NCBI RefSeq assembly: GCF_048820895.1
Contig: NZ_JBMERQ010000003.1
Span: forward strand, 124,001-188,000
DNA length: 64,000 nucleotides
Reading direction: 5' to 3'
DNA from: Cribrihabitans_A neustonicus
Lineage (GTDB): Bacteria > Pseudomonadota > Alphaproteobacteria > Rhodobacterales > Rhodobacteraceae
Shown piece after piece: positions 24,728 to 33,848 of this stretch. Each line of letters starts with the position of its first letter. Position 1 is the stretch's first letter. The notes below the pieces were generated by a model, which was given only the letters and a program-made list of their open reading frames with translations, was not told where the DNA came from and made no database searches. The translations under genes were made by a program, and so were the position numbers.

Positions 24728-26224
24728 TCAGATGGTCTGGTCGTAGTCGCCCACCTGCGGCTCTGTCCGGATCACCGCGTCGATACCGGCAAAGATTGCC
24801 CGCATCTCTTCTTCGCTCTGCGAGCTCTCGCAGACCACCACCAGGTTCGGTGTGTTGGAAGACGCACGCACCAGACCCCAGGAGCCGTTGTCCAGGATCA
24901 CCCGCGCGCCGTTTACGGTGACGACCTCCTTGATGGCACGGCCGGCGAGGGTTTCGCCTGCTTCGTGTTTGGCCACCAGCTTCTGCACCAGGCGCTCCAG
25001 CACGGCGTATTTCTCGGTGTCGGCGCAATAGGGCGACATGGTCGGGGTCGACCAGGTCTTCGGCAGGGCCTTGCGCATGTCCGACATCTTCATGTCCGGG
25101 TTGCGGTCCAGCATCTTGCAGATCTCCACCGCCACCCGCATGCCGCAGTCATAGCCGCGGCCCACCGGCTCGGCGAGGAAGTAGTGCCCGGATTTCTCAA
25201 ACCCTGCGAGGGCGCCGATTTCCTTCACCCGGCGCTTCATGTGGCTGTGGCCGGTCTTCCAGTAATCCGCCTTCACGCCGTTCTTCTTGAGCTCCGGGTC
25301 GGAAGCGAAGAGGCCGGTGGACTTCACATCCGCCACGAAGGTGGAGCCGGGGTGCAGCTTGGAGAGATCGCGGGCCATGATCACGCCCACCTTGTCGGCA
25401 AAGATCTCCTCGCCCTCGTCGTCCACCACGCCGCAGCGGTCGCCGTCGCCGTCAAAGCCAAGCGCCAGGTCGGCGCCGGAGGCTTTCACGCTCGCCGACA
25501 TGTCGTGCAGCATTTCCATCGCTTCGGGATTGGGGTTGTAGTGCGGGAAGGTGTAGTCGAGCCGGTTGTGGCTCTCGACCACCTCGACGCCCATGCGCTT
25601 GAACAGCTCCGGCGCAAAAGCCGAGGCGGTGCCGTTGCCGGTGGCGCAGACCACTTTCAGAGGGCGGGACATCTTGAAATCGCCCACGAGGTCGTCGAGA
25701 TAGGCTTCCTTGACGCCATCCACGAATTCGTAAGAGCCGCCGGGCCGCGCTTCGCCTTCGCCGTTCAGCACGATATCGCGCAGCTCGCCCATTTCATCCG
25801 GCCCGTGAGTCAGCGGGCGGTCAAAGCCCATCTTCACCCCAGTCCAGCCGTTCGGGTTATGCGAGGCGGTGACCATGGCGACCGCGGGCACATCCAGGTG
25901 GAACTGGGCGAAATAGGCCATCGGCGACAGTGCCGGGCCGATGTCCTTTACCTGGATGCCCGCCTGCATCAGGCCCAGGATCAGCGCGTTCTTGATCGCC
26001 AGCGAATAGTCGCGGTAGTCGTTGCCGACCGCGATCACCGGCTCGATCCCGCGTTTGCGCATCTGGGTGCCGAGCCCGAGCCCCAGCGCGGTCATTCCGG
26101 GGAGGTTGATCTCCTCCGGGTATTTCCAACGGGCATCATATTCGCGAAAGCCGGTCGGCTTGATCATCGCATCGCGCAGGAAGCTCCAGGTGTTCGGGGT
26201 CACCTCAGGCTGCGGTTTGGTCAT
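24728..26224 (-). CDS. Phosphomannomutase/phosphoglucomutase
   Basis: Alpha-D-phosphohexomutase, 498 residues, interconverting hexose 1- and 6-phosphates for nucleotide-sugar synthesis. Family motifs in order: the phosphoserine loop TASHNPNGW, the metal loop DGDGDRCG, the sugar-binding loop GFEKSGHYF, and the phosphate-binding RASSNTP. Last gene of the kpsT-kpsE-kdsA unit, starting 21 bases after the kdsA stop, which suggests it supplies sugar precursors for the exported polysaccharide. The choice between mannose and glucose specificity (algC/manB/pgm type) is not possible from these motifs. Confidence 0.93.
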   Translation of the reverse strand: MTKPQPEVTPNTWSFLRDAMIKPTGFREYDARWKYPEEINLPGMTALGLGLGTQMRKRGIEPVIAVGNDYRDYSLAIKNALILGLMQAGIQVKDIGPALSPMAYFAQFHLDVPAVAMVTASHNPNGWTGVKMGFDRPLTHGPDEMGELRDIVLNGEGEARPGGSYEFVDGVKEAYLDDLVGDFKMSRPLKVVCATGNGTASAFAPELFKRMGVEVVESHNRLDYTFPHYNPNPEAMEMLHDMSASVKASGADLALGFDGDGDRCGVVDDEGEEIFADKVGVIMARDLSKLHPGSTFVADVKSTGLFASDPELKKNGVKADYWKTGHSHMKRRVKEIGALAGFEKSGHYFLAEPVGRGYDCGMRVAVEICKMLDRNPDMKMSDMRKALPKTWSTPTMSPYCADTEKYAVLERLVQKLVAKHEAGETLAGRAIKEVVTVNGARVILDNGSWGLVRASSNTPNLVVVCESSQSEEEMRAIFAGIDAVIRTEPQVGDYDQTI

Positions 26225-26245
26225 GTCTGAAATCTCTTTGCTGGG

Positions 26246-27079
26246 TCAAATACGGATGGGGTCGGCCTTGGCCAGCGCATCAAAGCGCATCAGGCTTTCG
26301 ATCAGCTGCGGCATCTGGTCGAGGTAGATCATGTTGGGCCCGTCGGAGGGCGCATTGTCCGGATCCTGGTGGGTCTCGATGAAGACCGCGGCAATCCCGA
26401 GCGACACCGCCGCGCGCGCCATCAGCGGCGCGAACTCGCGCTGCCCGCCGGTGGAGCCGCCCTTGCCGCCGGGCTGCTGCACCGAATGGGTGGCATCCAT
26501 CACCACCGGGTAGCCGCTCTGCGCCATCTGAGGCAGCGCCCGCATGTCGGCCACCAGGGTGTTGTAGCCAAAGGAGGTGCCGCGTTCGGTCAGCAGGATA
26601 TTGGTGTTGCCGGTGCTTTCGACCTTGGCGACCACATTGGCCATATCCCAGGGCGCCAGGAACTGGCCCTTCTTGATGTTCACCGCCTTGCCGGTACGCC
26701 CTGCGGCCAGCAGCATGTCGGTCTGGCGGCACAAGAAAGCTGGAATCTGCAGGATGTCCACGGCCTCCGCCGCCACCGCGCATTGCTCTTCGGTGTGCAC
26801 ATCGGTCAGCACCGGCACATCGAATTCGCGCCGGATCGTGTCCAGCACCTTCAGCCCTTCGTCGATGCCGAGCCCGCGCTTGCCCGCAAGCGAGGTGCGG
26901 TTGGCCTTGTCGTAGGAGGCCTTGAACACGAACTGCGCACCGGCCCTCTCGCAGGCTTCCTTCACTGACCCGGCGATCATCCGGGCATGTTCGGCGGTTT
27001 CCAGCTGGCAGGGGCCGGCAATGACGGTCAGCGGACGGTCATTGCCGATGGTGAGGCCGGCGATATCGATGTTTTTCAT
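26246..27079 (-). CDS. kdsA: 3-deoxy-8-phosphooctulonate synthase (KDO-8-P synthase)
   Basis: Cytoplasmic enzyme joining arabinose 5-phosphate and phosphoenolpyruvate to KDO 8-phosphate, precursor of lipopolysaccharide core and of KDO-linked capsules. 277 residues, normal length. Motifs: VIAGPCQLE, FKASYDKANRTS, VLTDVHTEEQC, QIPAFLCRQTDML, NIKKGQFLAPWDM, MDATHSVQQPGG. An Asn in the metal site versus Cys is not assigned here. Start ATG 27079, 26 bases after the kpsE stop. The operon position beside kpsE/kpsT suggests service to capsule assembly. Confidence 0.97.
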   Translation of the reverse strand: MKNIDIAGLTIGNDRPLTVIAGPCQLETAEHARMIAGSVKEACERAGAQFVFKASYDKANRTSLAGKRGLGIDEGLKVLDTIRREFDVPVLTDVHTEEQCAVAAEAVDILQIPAFLCRQTDMLLAAGRTGKAVNIKKGQFLAPWDMANVVAKVESTGNTNILLTERGTSFGYNTLVADMRALPQMAQSGYPVVMDATHSVQQPGGKGGSTGGQREFAPLMARAAVSLGIAAVFIETHQDPDNAPSDGPNMIYLDQMPQLIESLMRFDALAKADPIRI

Positions 27080-27105
27080 GAGCTTCCGAGGGGCTTCCGA
27101 TAGCG

Positions 27106-28902
27106 TTACGAGGAGACCTGCTCGCGCAGGATGGACGCGGTCAGGGAACACATCAGATAGATACCGGAAAAGATCAGGAAAGCCAAAACGGTATTCTCGA
27201 ACTTGCGCGGATAGGAGGGTTCCTGGCTGGCCACCGGCTCCACCGCCGTGGTGAGGTAGCGGACCTGGCGGTTGGCCTCCAGGCGGGTGGTTTCCACTTG
27301 CTGCAAGGCCGATTGCAGCATCAGGTCGCGAGTGGCGAGGTCGGCCTGCGCCATCTGGATCTGAATGCGCAGGTTTGCGAGCGAGTTTTCGCCTGCCGAA
27401 GCGTCGATCATCCGGTTGTTAAGGTTCTCGATCACTTGTTCCAGCCGCGCGATGTCGGCTTCCGCGCCCGAGACCTTGGCCCGGTTGGGCCGCGCATTGT
27501 CCAAAAGGGCGGCGAGTTCCAGCCGCTTTTCCTCCAGCTGGATCTCGAAAGTGCTGATTTGCGAGCGCAGGGAGGCCACCACGCCCTCGGGGTCGAGGAC
27601 CGAACCGTGCTGCTGCAGCACGACCAGCTGCTCTTGCGCGGCCCGGCGCTGGGCTTCGGCCTCGGCCAGCGCGGCCTCGGCTTCCGACATTTGATCGGCA
27701 CGTTTCTGGTGGGACAGGTTGTTCACTTTCTCCTGCGCGTAGGAGATCAGCTTGCGCGAGAACTCGGCCGCTATCTGCGGATCGGCGGCAGAGACCTCCA
27801 TCCGCACCACGCCTTCAGTCGGATCATAGCCGATTTTCACGTTGCGCGAATAGGTGCCATAGGCTTCTTCGTTCGAGGGTTGGGGCTCCAGCCGTTGAAT
27901 GGGATCGATCCAGTCCTGCGTGAAATGAGACTTGAAGCCCGCTTCGCGGTCGAGCCGCAGCATCGCCTCCTTCGATTGCAGGTAGCTCTGCACAGCGATC
28001 GAATCCTGGCTGGTGGCGAACTGCGTGCCGCTGAAAAGCCCGCCGACGCCACCGCCGGCACTGTCGGCCTTGAGCACGAGAAACTCCGATTTCGAGGAGT
28101 ACATCGGCGTTGCGACTTCGTAGAAGTAATAGCCTGCGGCCAGCGTCGGCACTATCACGAAGAATGACAGCCGTGCCGCCAGCATGGTGAGCTTGCGGCG
28201 GCGGCGGCGGGCGATGCCAATCTGGATCTTCTGGATTTCCTTCGCCCGCCGCTCCGCCGGGCTGAGTTCGGCCGAGGGCAGCGTGGTCTTGGAGGCGGGC
28301 ACCGTCTGCGGCAGCTGCACGCGGCCCGGGGCGGGCGGGCTGCCGGGCGGCTGCGCGCTGTTCTGCGGCACCACCAGCTCCAGCATGTTGGCGCGCTTGA
28401 ACGGGTCGATGCCGCGCGCCCGCAGCATGTGCACCGCCTCGAAATCCGAGGCCGCGGGCAGGTTGTGCTTCTGCGCCATCCGCCGCGCCAGCCGCAGCTG
28501 GCGCCCGGTCAGCCCTTCCTTGCGGATACCGGCGAGGTCCTTCTCCAGCTTGGTTTCGCTGGCCGAGCTGACCAGGCCGGTGAGCGCCGTGGCCGCCTGC
28601 GGTTTCGGTCCGGAGGCGCCTGCGGGCGTGCGCGCGGGCCCAGCGGCGGGAGAATGGCTGTGCGCAGGCGCGGCATCGTGCGCCGGAGCCTGTGGCGGTG
28701 CAGGGCGTTCTGCGGGCTGCGGCGCAGGTTTCTGAACGGGGTGTGCCGGGGCTTCGGGCGGCGCCTGTGCAGCCTCCAGAGGCGCCGGGCGGGCAGGGGC
28801 CGCGGACGCCTGTTCCGCCGCCGCGGCACCGGATGGCCCCGGCGCGGCAGCCGGGGAGCTGCGGCGGATGCGGAATTTCCTAGCTCTCGGTTTCGTAGTC
28901 AT
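27106..28902 (-). CDS. kpsE: Capsule polysaccharide export inner-membrane protein (KpsE/RkpR-like)
   Basis: 598 residues of the polysaccharide co-polymerase/export family. An unusual N-terminal cytoplasmic extension of about 235 residues, rich in Pro and Ala (about residues 17-100) then basic, precedes the first membrane helix (about 239-261, following RRRRRK). A periplasmic domain with long coiled coil (about residues 380-500) follows, then a C-terminal membrane helix LAFLIFSGIYLMCSLTA. Canonical KpsE is about 380 residues, so the extra length is the extension. Its ATG lies inside the last 23 bases of kpsT. Confidence 0.9.
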   Translation of the reverse strand: MTTKPRARKFRIRRSSPAAAPGPSGAAAAEQASAAPARPAPLEAAQAPPEAPAHPVQKPAPQPAERPAPPQAPAHDAAPAHSHSPAAGPARTPAGASGPKPQAATALTGLVSSASETKLEKDLAGIRKEGLTGRQLRLARRMAQKHNLPAASDFEAVHMLRARGIDPFKRANMLELVVPQNSAQPPGSPPAPGRVQLPQTVPASKTTLPSAELSPAERRAKEIQKIQIGIARRRRRKLTMLAARLSFFVIVPTLAAGYYFYEVATPMYSSKSEFLVLKADSAGGGVGGLFSGTQFATSQDSIAVQSYLQSKEAMLRLDREAGFKSHFTQDWIDPIQRLEPQPSNEEAYGTYSRNVKIGYDPTEGVVRMEVSAADPQIAAEFSRKLISYAQEKVNNLSHQKRADQMSEAEAALAEAEAQRRAAQEQLVVLQQHGSVLDPEGVVASLRSQISTFEIQLEEKRLELAALLDNARPNRAKVSGAEADIARLEQVIENLNNRMIDASAGENSLANLRIQIQMAQADLATRDLMLQSALQQVETTRLEANRQVRYLTTAVEPVASQEPSYPRKFENTVLAFLIFSGIYLMCSLTASILREQVSS

Positions 28903-29539
28903 AGAGCTGTTTCGCTTCTTCAAGAGTGTCGAACATATGCAGCTGGCCCTGCAGCAGCACTGCTGCCGACCGCGCGAATTTCTCCAGCGTCTTCGCCTGG
29001 TGGGAGACGATGATGATAGTGGTGGTCTGCAGCCGCTCCTTCAGGATCTCGCCCGCCTTGCGGTTAAAATCTACGTCCGTGGTGCTCGGCATGCCTTCGT
29101 CGATCAGGTAGATGTCGAAGTCCAGCGCCAGCATCAGGGAAAAGCTGAACCGCGCCCGCATCCCCGAGGAGTAGGTGCCGATCGGCTGGTCGAAATACTC
29201 ACCCAGTCCGCACAGCCAGCGGCAGTAGGCCTCCACGTAGTCTGGATCGAGCCCGTAGAGCTTGGCGATGTAGCGGCTGTTCTCCATCGCCGAGAGGCGG
29301 CTGACGACGCCGCCCATGAAGCCGAGCGGGAAGGAGACCTTGCAGTTGCGGCGGATTTCGCCCTCGTCAGGTTTCTCCAGCCCCGCCATCATATTGATCA
29401 GCGTGGTCTTGCCGGTGCCGTTCGGCGCGAGAATGCCCAGCGAGCGCCCGGCCTCCACCCGGAAGGAGACCTGGTCGAGGATCACCTTGCGCTGGGTGCC
29501 GGTCCAGAAGGACTTGCTGACATTTTCAAATTCGAGCAT
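28880..29539 (-). CDS. kpsT: Capsule polysaccharide ABC transporter ATP-binding protein (KpsT-like)
   Basis: 219-residue ATPase that energises export of capsule chains with the permease KpsM. Walker A GILAPNGTGKTT, signature YSSGMRARFSFS, Walker B FDIYLIDEG, H-loop VSHQAK. The KpsT branch is indicated by small size, PNGTGKTTLI and DEGMPSTTD. Start ATG 29539 (MLEFENVSKSF). First gene of a unit continuing into kpsE, kdsA and the hexomutase, preceded by an AT-rich promoter. No kpsM is visible in the window. Confidence 0.93.
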   Translation of the reverse strand: MLEFENVSKSFWTGTQRKVILDQVSFRVEAGRSLGILAPNGTGKTTLINMMAGLEKPDEGEIRRNCKVSFPLGFMGGVVSRLSAMENSRYIAKLYGLDPDYVEAYCRWLCGLGEYFDQPIGTYSSGMRARFSFSLMLALDFDIYLIDEGMPSTTDVDFNRKAGEILKERLQTTTIIIVSHQAKTLEKFARSAAVLLQGQLHMFDTLEEAKQLYDYETES

Positions 29540-29671
29540 CGCTGGTTCCGGTGCTGCCCTTCGGCCCGCTGGCGGGGCGCTTGCTGCCTCATGCTGCGCA
29601 GGCCTCACACGGGACCCGCAGGGTTTTCCTATCAAAAGAGAGTTAAGGGGCTACGCCGCGATTTGGGCTTT

Positions 29672-29701
29672 ATTATGTCGAATTGTGACGTAATTGATCA
29701 A
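29672..29701 (-). promoter_or_regulatory. Putative promoter of the kps operon
   Basis: Minus strand TTGATC-N18-CATAAT in a conspicuously AT-rich patch (29640-29720), about 130 bases upstream of kpsT. Confidence 0.55.
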
Positions 29702-29792
29702 TGGAGTTTTAACCATGATGCTCTGGCGGCGGCGGGCGGGAAACACGCAGTGACATGCCAGAAACAGGTAGGCAGACGGGCAGGAGGCTGCG

Positions 29793-30401
29793 ATGGACGC
29801 AGATGGCGCTGACACCGCAAAGGCGCTGAAACACAGCATCCGCGGCTGCCGGATTTGCGCGGAGCGCTTTGCCGCCACCGCCACCGCGCATGCGCCGCGC
29901 CCGGTGGTCTGGTTCCGCCCCTCGGCGCGGATCCTGGTCGCGGGCCAGGCGCCAGGGGCGCGGGTGCACGAGAGCGGGCGCCCCTTCACCGATGCCTCGG
30001 GCGACCGGCTGCGGGGGTGGATGGGGCTGACCGAGGCGGAATTCTACGACAAGGACCGCGTCGCGATCGTGCCGATGGCCTTCTGCTTTCCCGGCTACAG
30101 CCGCCAGAAGGCCGATCTGCCGCCGCCCCCGGTCTGTGCGCGGACCTGGCACCACCAGGTGTTGGCCTGCCTGCCCGAAGTGCAGCTGAGTGTGCTTGTC
30201 GGCGGCGCAGCACACCGTTATCACCTCGGCATCAAGGCGCCGGTGGGCGAGGTGGTGCGCAACTGGCGTGAACATGCGCCGCAGGTCTTCCCGCTGCCGC
30301 ATCCCTCCTGGCGCAACACCGGATGGCTGAAGAAGAACCCCTGGTTTGAAAGTGAAGTGCTGCCCGCACTGCGCGCCCGGGTGAAGGAGCTGATGCGATG
30401 A
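29793..30401 (+). CDS. Uracil-DNA glycosylase superfamily protein
   Basis: 202 residues. Motif 1-like GQAPGARVHESGRPF and motif 2-like PLPHPSWRN match the uracil-DNA glycosylase superfamily, most like small UDG-related proteins (COG1573-type). An N-terminal pair RGCRICAERF may be part of an Fe-S site, but the four-Cys pattern of family 4/5 is not complete, so activity is uncertain. Start ATG 29793 follows AGGAGG. The next gene starts at 30398, overlapping by four bases. Confidence 0.82.
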   Translation: MDADGADTAKALKHSIRGCRICAERFAATATAHAPRPVVWFRPSARILVAGQAPGARVHESGRPFTDASGDRLRGWMGLTEAEFYDKDRVAIVPMAFCFPGYSRQKADLPPPPVCARTWHHQVLACLPEVQLSVLVGGAAHRYHLGIKAPVGEVVRNWREHAPQVFPLPHPSWRNTGWLKKNPWFESEVLPALRARVKELMR

Positions 30402-31186
30402 GCGAAGAGACCCCTCTGGATCAGGCCCACGCGGCGATGGAGGCTGTTGGAAGCGATGCCGCGCGGCTGCGGTTCTACGAACGGCTGGGCGACAGCCAGC
30501 TGTTCCTGCTGCTCGCCGCCGAGGCAGAGGGCGAGACGATCACGCCCGAGCTGTTCGAGACGCCGGAAGGCCGTTTCGTGCTGGCTTTCGACAGCGAGGA
30601 CAGGCTGTCGCAGTTCGCGGGCCGCGCAGTGCCTTATGCGGGCCTAACCGGCCGTATGGTCGCGCAGATGCTGGCGGGGCAGGGGATCGGCCTGGGGCTG
30701 AACCTTGAGGTCGCGCCCTCGTCGATGCTGCTGCCTGCCGAGGCTGTGGATTGGCTCAACCTGACACTCAGGCACGCGCCGGATGAGGTCGAAGCCCGCA
30801 TCGAGTCGTTTGTGCGCCCCGCGGGCTTGCCCGAAGCGCTGCTCTCCGCACTGGAGGCCAAGCTGGGCTCGGCGGGCGGGCTGGCGCAGGCAGCTTACCT
30901 CGCCGGGGTGCGCTACGCCGGCGGCGGGCAGGGGCACCTGCTGGGCTTCGTCGGCGCCGCAGATGCCGCGCGCGCGCCGCTGGCCAAGGCGGCGGGTGAG
31001 GCGCTCACCTTTTCGGGGGTCGAAGCCGGGGCGATGGACGTGGGCTTCTTCGAGGCGGACGAGCCCGCCGCGGCCAGCTTGGCGCGGGCCGGGCTGCGGT
31101 TCGAGCTGCCCGCGCCGCCCGGGCCGAAGGTGCGGACCGTCGAGATGCCCGGCAGCAACCCGGACAAACCGCCGCGCCTGCGCTGA
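30398..31186 (+). CDS. SseB family protein
   Basis: 262 residues. N-terminal SseB domain with LFLLLAAEAEGETITPELFET and VLAFDSEDRLSQFAG; the C-terminal half carries an SseB-like second part. The name comes from a Salmonella gene later shown to encode an unrelated-function enhancer protein; the bacterial role is unknown. Cytoplasmic, acidic. ATGA overlap with the glycosylase gene means co-expression. No terminator with a T-run seen downstream; 31187-31476 shows no gene. Confidence 0.8.
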   Translation: MSEETPLDQAHAAMEAVGSDAARLRFYERLGDSQLFLLLAAEAEGETITPELFETPEGRFVLAFDSEDRLSQFAGRAVPYAGLTGRMVAQMLAGQGIGLGLNLEVAPSSMLLPAEAVDWLNLTLRHAPDEVEARIESFVRPAGLPEALLSALEAKLGSAGGLAQAAYLAGVRYAGGGQGHLLGFVGAADAARAPLAKAAGEALTFSGVEAGAMDVGFFEADEPAAASLARAGLRFELPAPPGPKVRTVEMPGSNPDKPPRLR

Positions 31187-31476
31187 GGCGGCGAGGCTCG
31201 CCGTGGGCTGTGGTCTCACCGGTTTAATCAGTGCCGAAAGGCAGCAAAAAGGGGTTCCCGCGCGTTCCGGTGCCATTGGGAAGGGGCACCGCTCCACCCG
31301 GGCCGCGTTAGGCGCGGGCCCTTGCCTGATCCGCTGACGCTCGGGTCGCCTGCGGGGCTTCCGCAGTGCCTTCAAACCCCGCTGCCGGACAGCGCGACGA
31401 AATAAGCGCCGCACGGAGCGCGGTGCCCGGCTCAGGGCCGCCGCGGCTGCGGGCGCGGGAGCGCGTCCCTGGCGCC

Positions 31477-32352
31477 CTATTCGGCGGCCTGCTCCAGCTT
31501 GTCCTGGGTGCGGGTCTCGAAATCGCTGGCATCGTGGCGCTCATGCAGCTGCATGTGCAGCTCGCCGAAGGCGCGGTTCACCTTGCGGCCGCGCTGCACC
31601 GCGGGGCGCTCGTCGATCGCCTTGGCCCAGCGCATCACATTGGTGTAGCTCTCCACGTCCAGGAACTCCGCCGCATCGTAGAGACGGCCCAGCACCAGCT
31701 GGCCGTACCAGGGCCAGATCGCCATGTCGGCAATGCTGTAGTCCTCACCGGCGATGAAACTGCGCCCGGCGAGCTCGCGGTCCAGCACGTCGAGCTGGCG
31801 CTTGGTTTCCATAGCGAAACGGTCGATCGGATACTCGAACTTCTCCGGCGCATAGGCGTAGAAATGCCCGAAGCCGCCGCCCAGGTAGGGTGCGCTGCCC
31901 ATCTGCCAGAACAGCCAGTTCAGCGTCTCGGTGCGCGCCGGACCCTCCTTGGGCAGGAAAGCGCCGAACTTCTCGGCTAGGTAGACCAGGATCGAGCCGC
32001 TCTCGAACACCCGAAGAGGCTTGTCGCCGCTGTGATCGGCCAGCGCCGGGATCTTGGAGTTGGGGTTCAGTTCCACGAAACCCGAGCCGAATTGGTCGCC
32101 CTCGCCGATGTCTATCAGCCAGGCGTCGTATTCCGCGCCCTCGTGACCGGCGGCCAGCAGCTCTTCCAGCATGATGTTCACCTTCACGCCGTTCGGAGTG
32201 GCCAGCGAATAGAGCTGCAGCGGGTGTTTGCCCACCGGCAGTTCCTTGTCGTGGGTGGGGCCGGCAATGGGCCGGTTGGTGGAGGCAAACTTGCCGCCGT
32301 TCTCCTTGTCCCAAGTCCAGACCTTGGGCGGGGTGTAGGAAGCGTCACTCAT
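31477..32352 (-). CDS. yghU: YghU-type glutathione transferase / disulfide-bond oxidoreductase
   Basis: 291-residue nu-class glutathione transferase. It has the long N-terminal extension typical of YghU (TPPKVWTWDKENGGKFASTN, then PIAGPTHDKELPVGKHPLQL), a thioredoxin-like domain with the glutathione-binding TPNGVKVNIMLEEL and VFESGSILVYLAEKFG, and an all-helical C-terminal domain. E. coli YghU reduces disulfides with glutathione. Start ATG 32352. Monocistronic, divergent from the YHS gene. Family identity is firm; the physiological substrate is not known. Confidence 0.93.
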   Translation of the reverse strand: MSDASYTPPKVWTWDKENGGKFASTNRPIAGPTHDKELPVGKHPLQLYSLATPNGVKVNIMLEELLAAGHEGAEYDAWLIDIGEGDQFGSGFVELNPNSKIPALADHSGDKPLRVFESGSILVYLAEKFGAFLPKEGPARTETLNWLFWQMGSAPYLGGGFGHFYAYAPEKFEYPIDRFAMETKRQLDVLDRELAGRSFIAGEDYSIADMAIWPWYGQLVLGRLYDAAEFLDVESYTNVMRWAKAIDERPAVQRGRKVNRAFGELHMQLHERHDASDFETRTQDKLEQAAE

Positions 32353-32621
32353 CTGTCGGGCCTTCTTTTCCGGTTGATCCGTTGATCCTTGTGCAGGCAC
32401 TGGCGCAGAGGGCGCCGCCCGGCTCCGGCAGAGATAAGCGGTTTTCCGCAAATTCCAATGGCCTTGCGTACCCGGCGTGGGGAAAAGGCCCGGACCCTCA
32501 CGCCCGGATCATTGCGCGACACAAGCACGTGAAGCCTGCTTCGCGTCTGCGCCGCAGCCGCTATGGTCGCCTTCAGGCCCGCTGGATACCGGGCACAGAA
32601 CGGAACAAAAGGAACAATGCC

Positions 32622-33140
32622 ATGAAGCGATTTGCCTTTGCCGCCGCCGCTGTCCTGTCGACGGCCCTGCCGGGTTTTGCAGGGGAACAGTATATCGATG
32701 GCACCGGCTATGCGGTGTCGGGCTACGACGTGGTGGCCTACCGCGGTCTTCCGCAGACGGAACCGGGCACGCCGCAGCGCGAGGGCGTGAAGGGCAGCAC
32801 GGAATTCACTGCCGAATACAACGGCGCAACCTGGGCCTTCGCCAGCGCCGGTAATCGCGACGCCTTCCTGGAGCGCCCTGAGTTCTACGCGCCGCAGTAC
32901 GACGGGCATTGCGCCTATGGCGTCTCCAAGGGCGGCAAGGTGCCGGGCAATCCGAACCTGTGGCGGATCGTCGATGACAAGCTGTATCTGAACATTACCA
33001 AGACCGTAGTGGGCTTCTGGGAAGCAGACATTCCCTCCAACATAACCCTGGCCGAGGGCAACTGGCCGGCGATCGAACCGGCGGCGTCCTCCCGCAATGT
33101 GATCCCGAACTTTACGTCGGATGCGCCGGTGGGGAACTGA
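32622..33140 (+). CDS. Exported YHS-domain protein
   Basis: 172 residues. A Sec signal peptide (MKRFAFAAAAVLSTALPGFA) is cut near residue 20. The YHS-like core has DGTGYAVSGYDVVAYRGLP and APQYDGHCAYGVSKGGKVPG, then KLYLNITKTVVGFWE. Such periplasmic YHS proteins may bind metals or nitrogen-containing ligands; function not established. Ribosome site AAGGAA. Convergent with the cupin gene at 33174; both products appear exported. Confidence 0.85.
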   Translation: MKRFAFAAAAVLSTALPGFAGEQYIDGTGYAVSGYDVVAYRGLPQTEPGTPQREGVKGSTEFTAEYNGATWAFASAGNRDAFLERPEFYAPQYDGHCAYGVSKGGKVPGNPNLWRIVDDKLYLNITKTVVGFWEADIPSNITLAEGNWPAIEPAASSRNVIPNFTSDAPVGN

Positions 33141-33173
33141 CGCGCGCCGGCCGGCGTCAGGGCCGGCAAAGTG

Positions 33174-33572
33174 TTATTCCGTTGGGGCCATCAGCGGCTT
33201 GCCGGCTTCGCCGAACTGGAACACGACGAACTTCGCGCGGTTGTCCGCGCTTGCGTTGGAGCCGACCATTCCAATGCCGGGCATTTCGTAAAAAGCCTCC
33301 CCGGCGGAATATTCAACTGGCTCCTGACCGTCGATTTCGAGCCGCAGTGCGCCTTCGAGCACATACACAAACAGGTGCCCCGGATGCATGTGGTGTTCGG
33401 TTTTCCAGCCGGGGTCCACATCGAAGGTGACGATATTTGCCTCGGTGCCGGGCATGCCGTCCACCATTGTCTTAAGTATGGGCTCCGATTTGGTCTCCGC
33501 CGAGGCGGGGCCAAGCAGAAGCGCGGCCGCCGCACCAAAGGCGGCGCAGGCCGATACGAAATGGCGTCTCAT
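33174..33572 (-). CDS. Exported cupin-domain protein
   Basis: 132 residues with a signal peptide (RRHFVSACAAFGAAAALLLG, cut after ASA near residue 25). One conserved cupin barrel: the metal motif HHMHPGHLFVYVLEG with two or three His and a Glu, then GEAFYEMPG. A periplasmic metal-binding cupin; substrate unknown. Strong ribosome site AAGGAGG. Converges with the YHS gene. Confidence 0.88.
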   Translation of the reverse strand: MRRHFVSACAAFGAAAALLLGPASAETKSEPILKTMVDGMPGTEANIVTFDVDPGWKTEHHMHPGHLFVYVLEGALRLEIDGQEPVEYSAGEAFYEMPGIGMVGSNASADNRAKFVVFQFGEAGKPLMAPTE

Positions 33573-33782
33573 GAGAACCTCCTTGGAATGCGCGCTCCGG
33601 GCCGGAGACGGGCGGTTAAGGACGGCTCAATCATACGCCAATCGGGCGCATTTGGGGAGGTGGGTGTAAGCGAACTTTAATGTGGTGCCGATACGCGCGG
33701 CGCCCCTTGGGCGCCGGCGTGCGCCATCAGGCCGCCCCAACCGGACCTGGCACCGGCGTAGAGCGGCCGGGAGCCTGTCAGG

Positions 33783-33810
33783 TATAAAAAAGGCGCCCGC
33801 AGCGGGCGCC
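33783..33810 (-). terminator. gcrA terminator
   Basis: 9-bp stem GGCGCCCGC/GCGGGCGCC with a one-base loop, followed on the minus strand by seven T's; about 40 bases past the gcrA stop. Confidence 0.92.
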
Positions 33811-33848
33811 TCTAGGAATAAGGTGGCAGCGGTCTTGCCGCTGGCCGC

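Noticed and set aside
29651..29716. A 21-codon minus-strand frame in the kps promoter region
   Set aside because: It has no ribosome site, lies over the -10/-35 elements, and its composition follows the AT-rich promoter.
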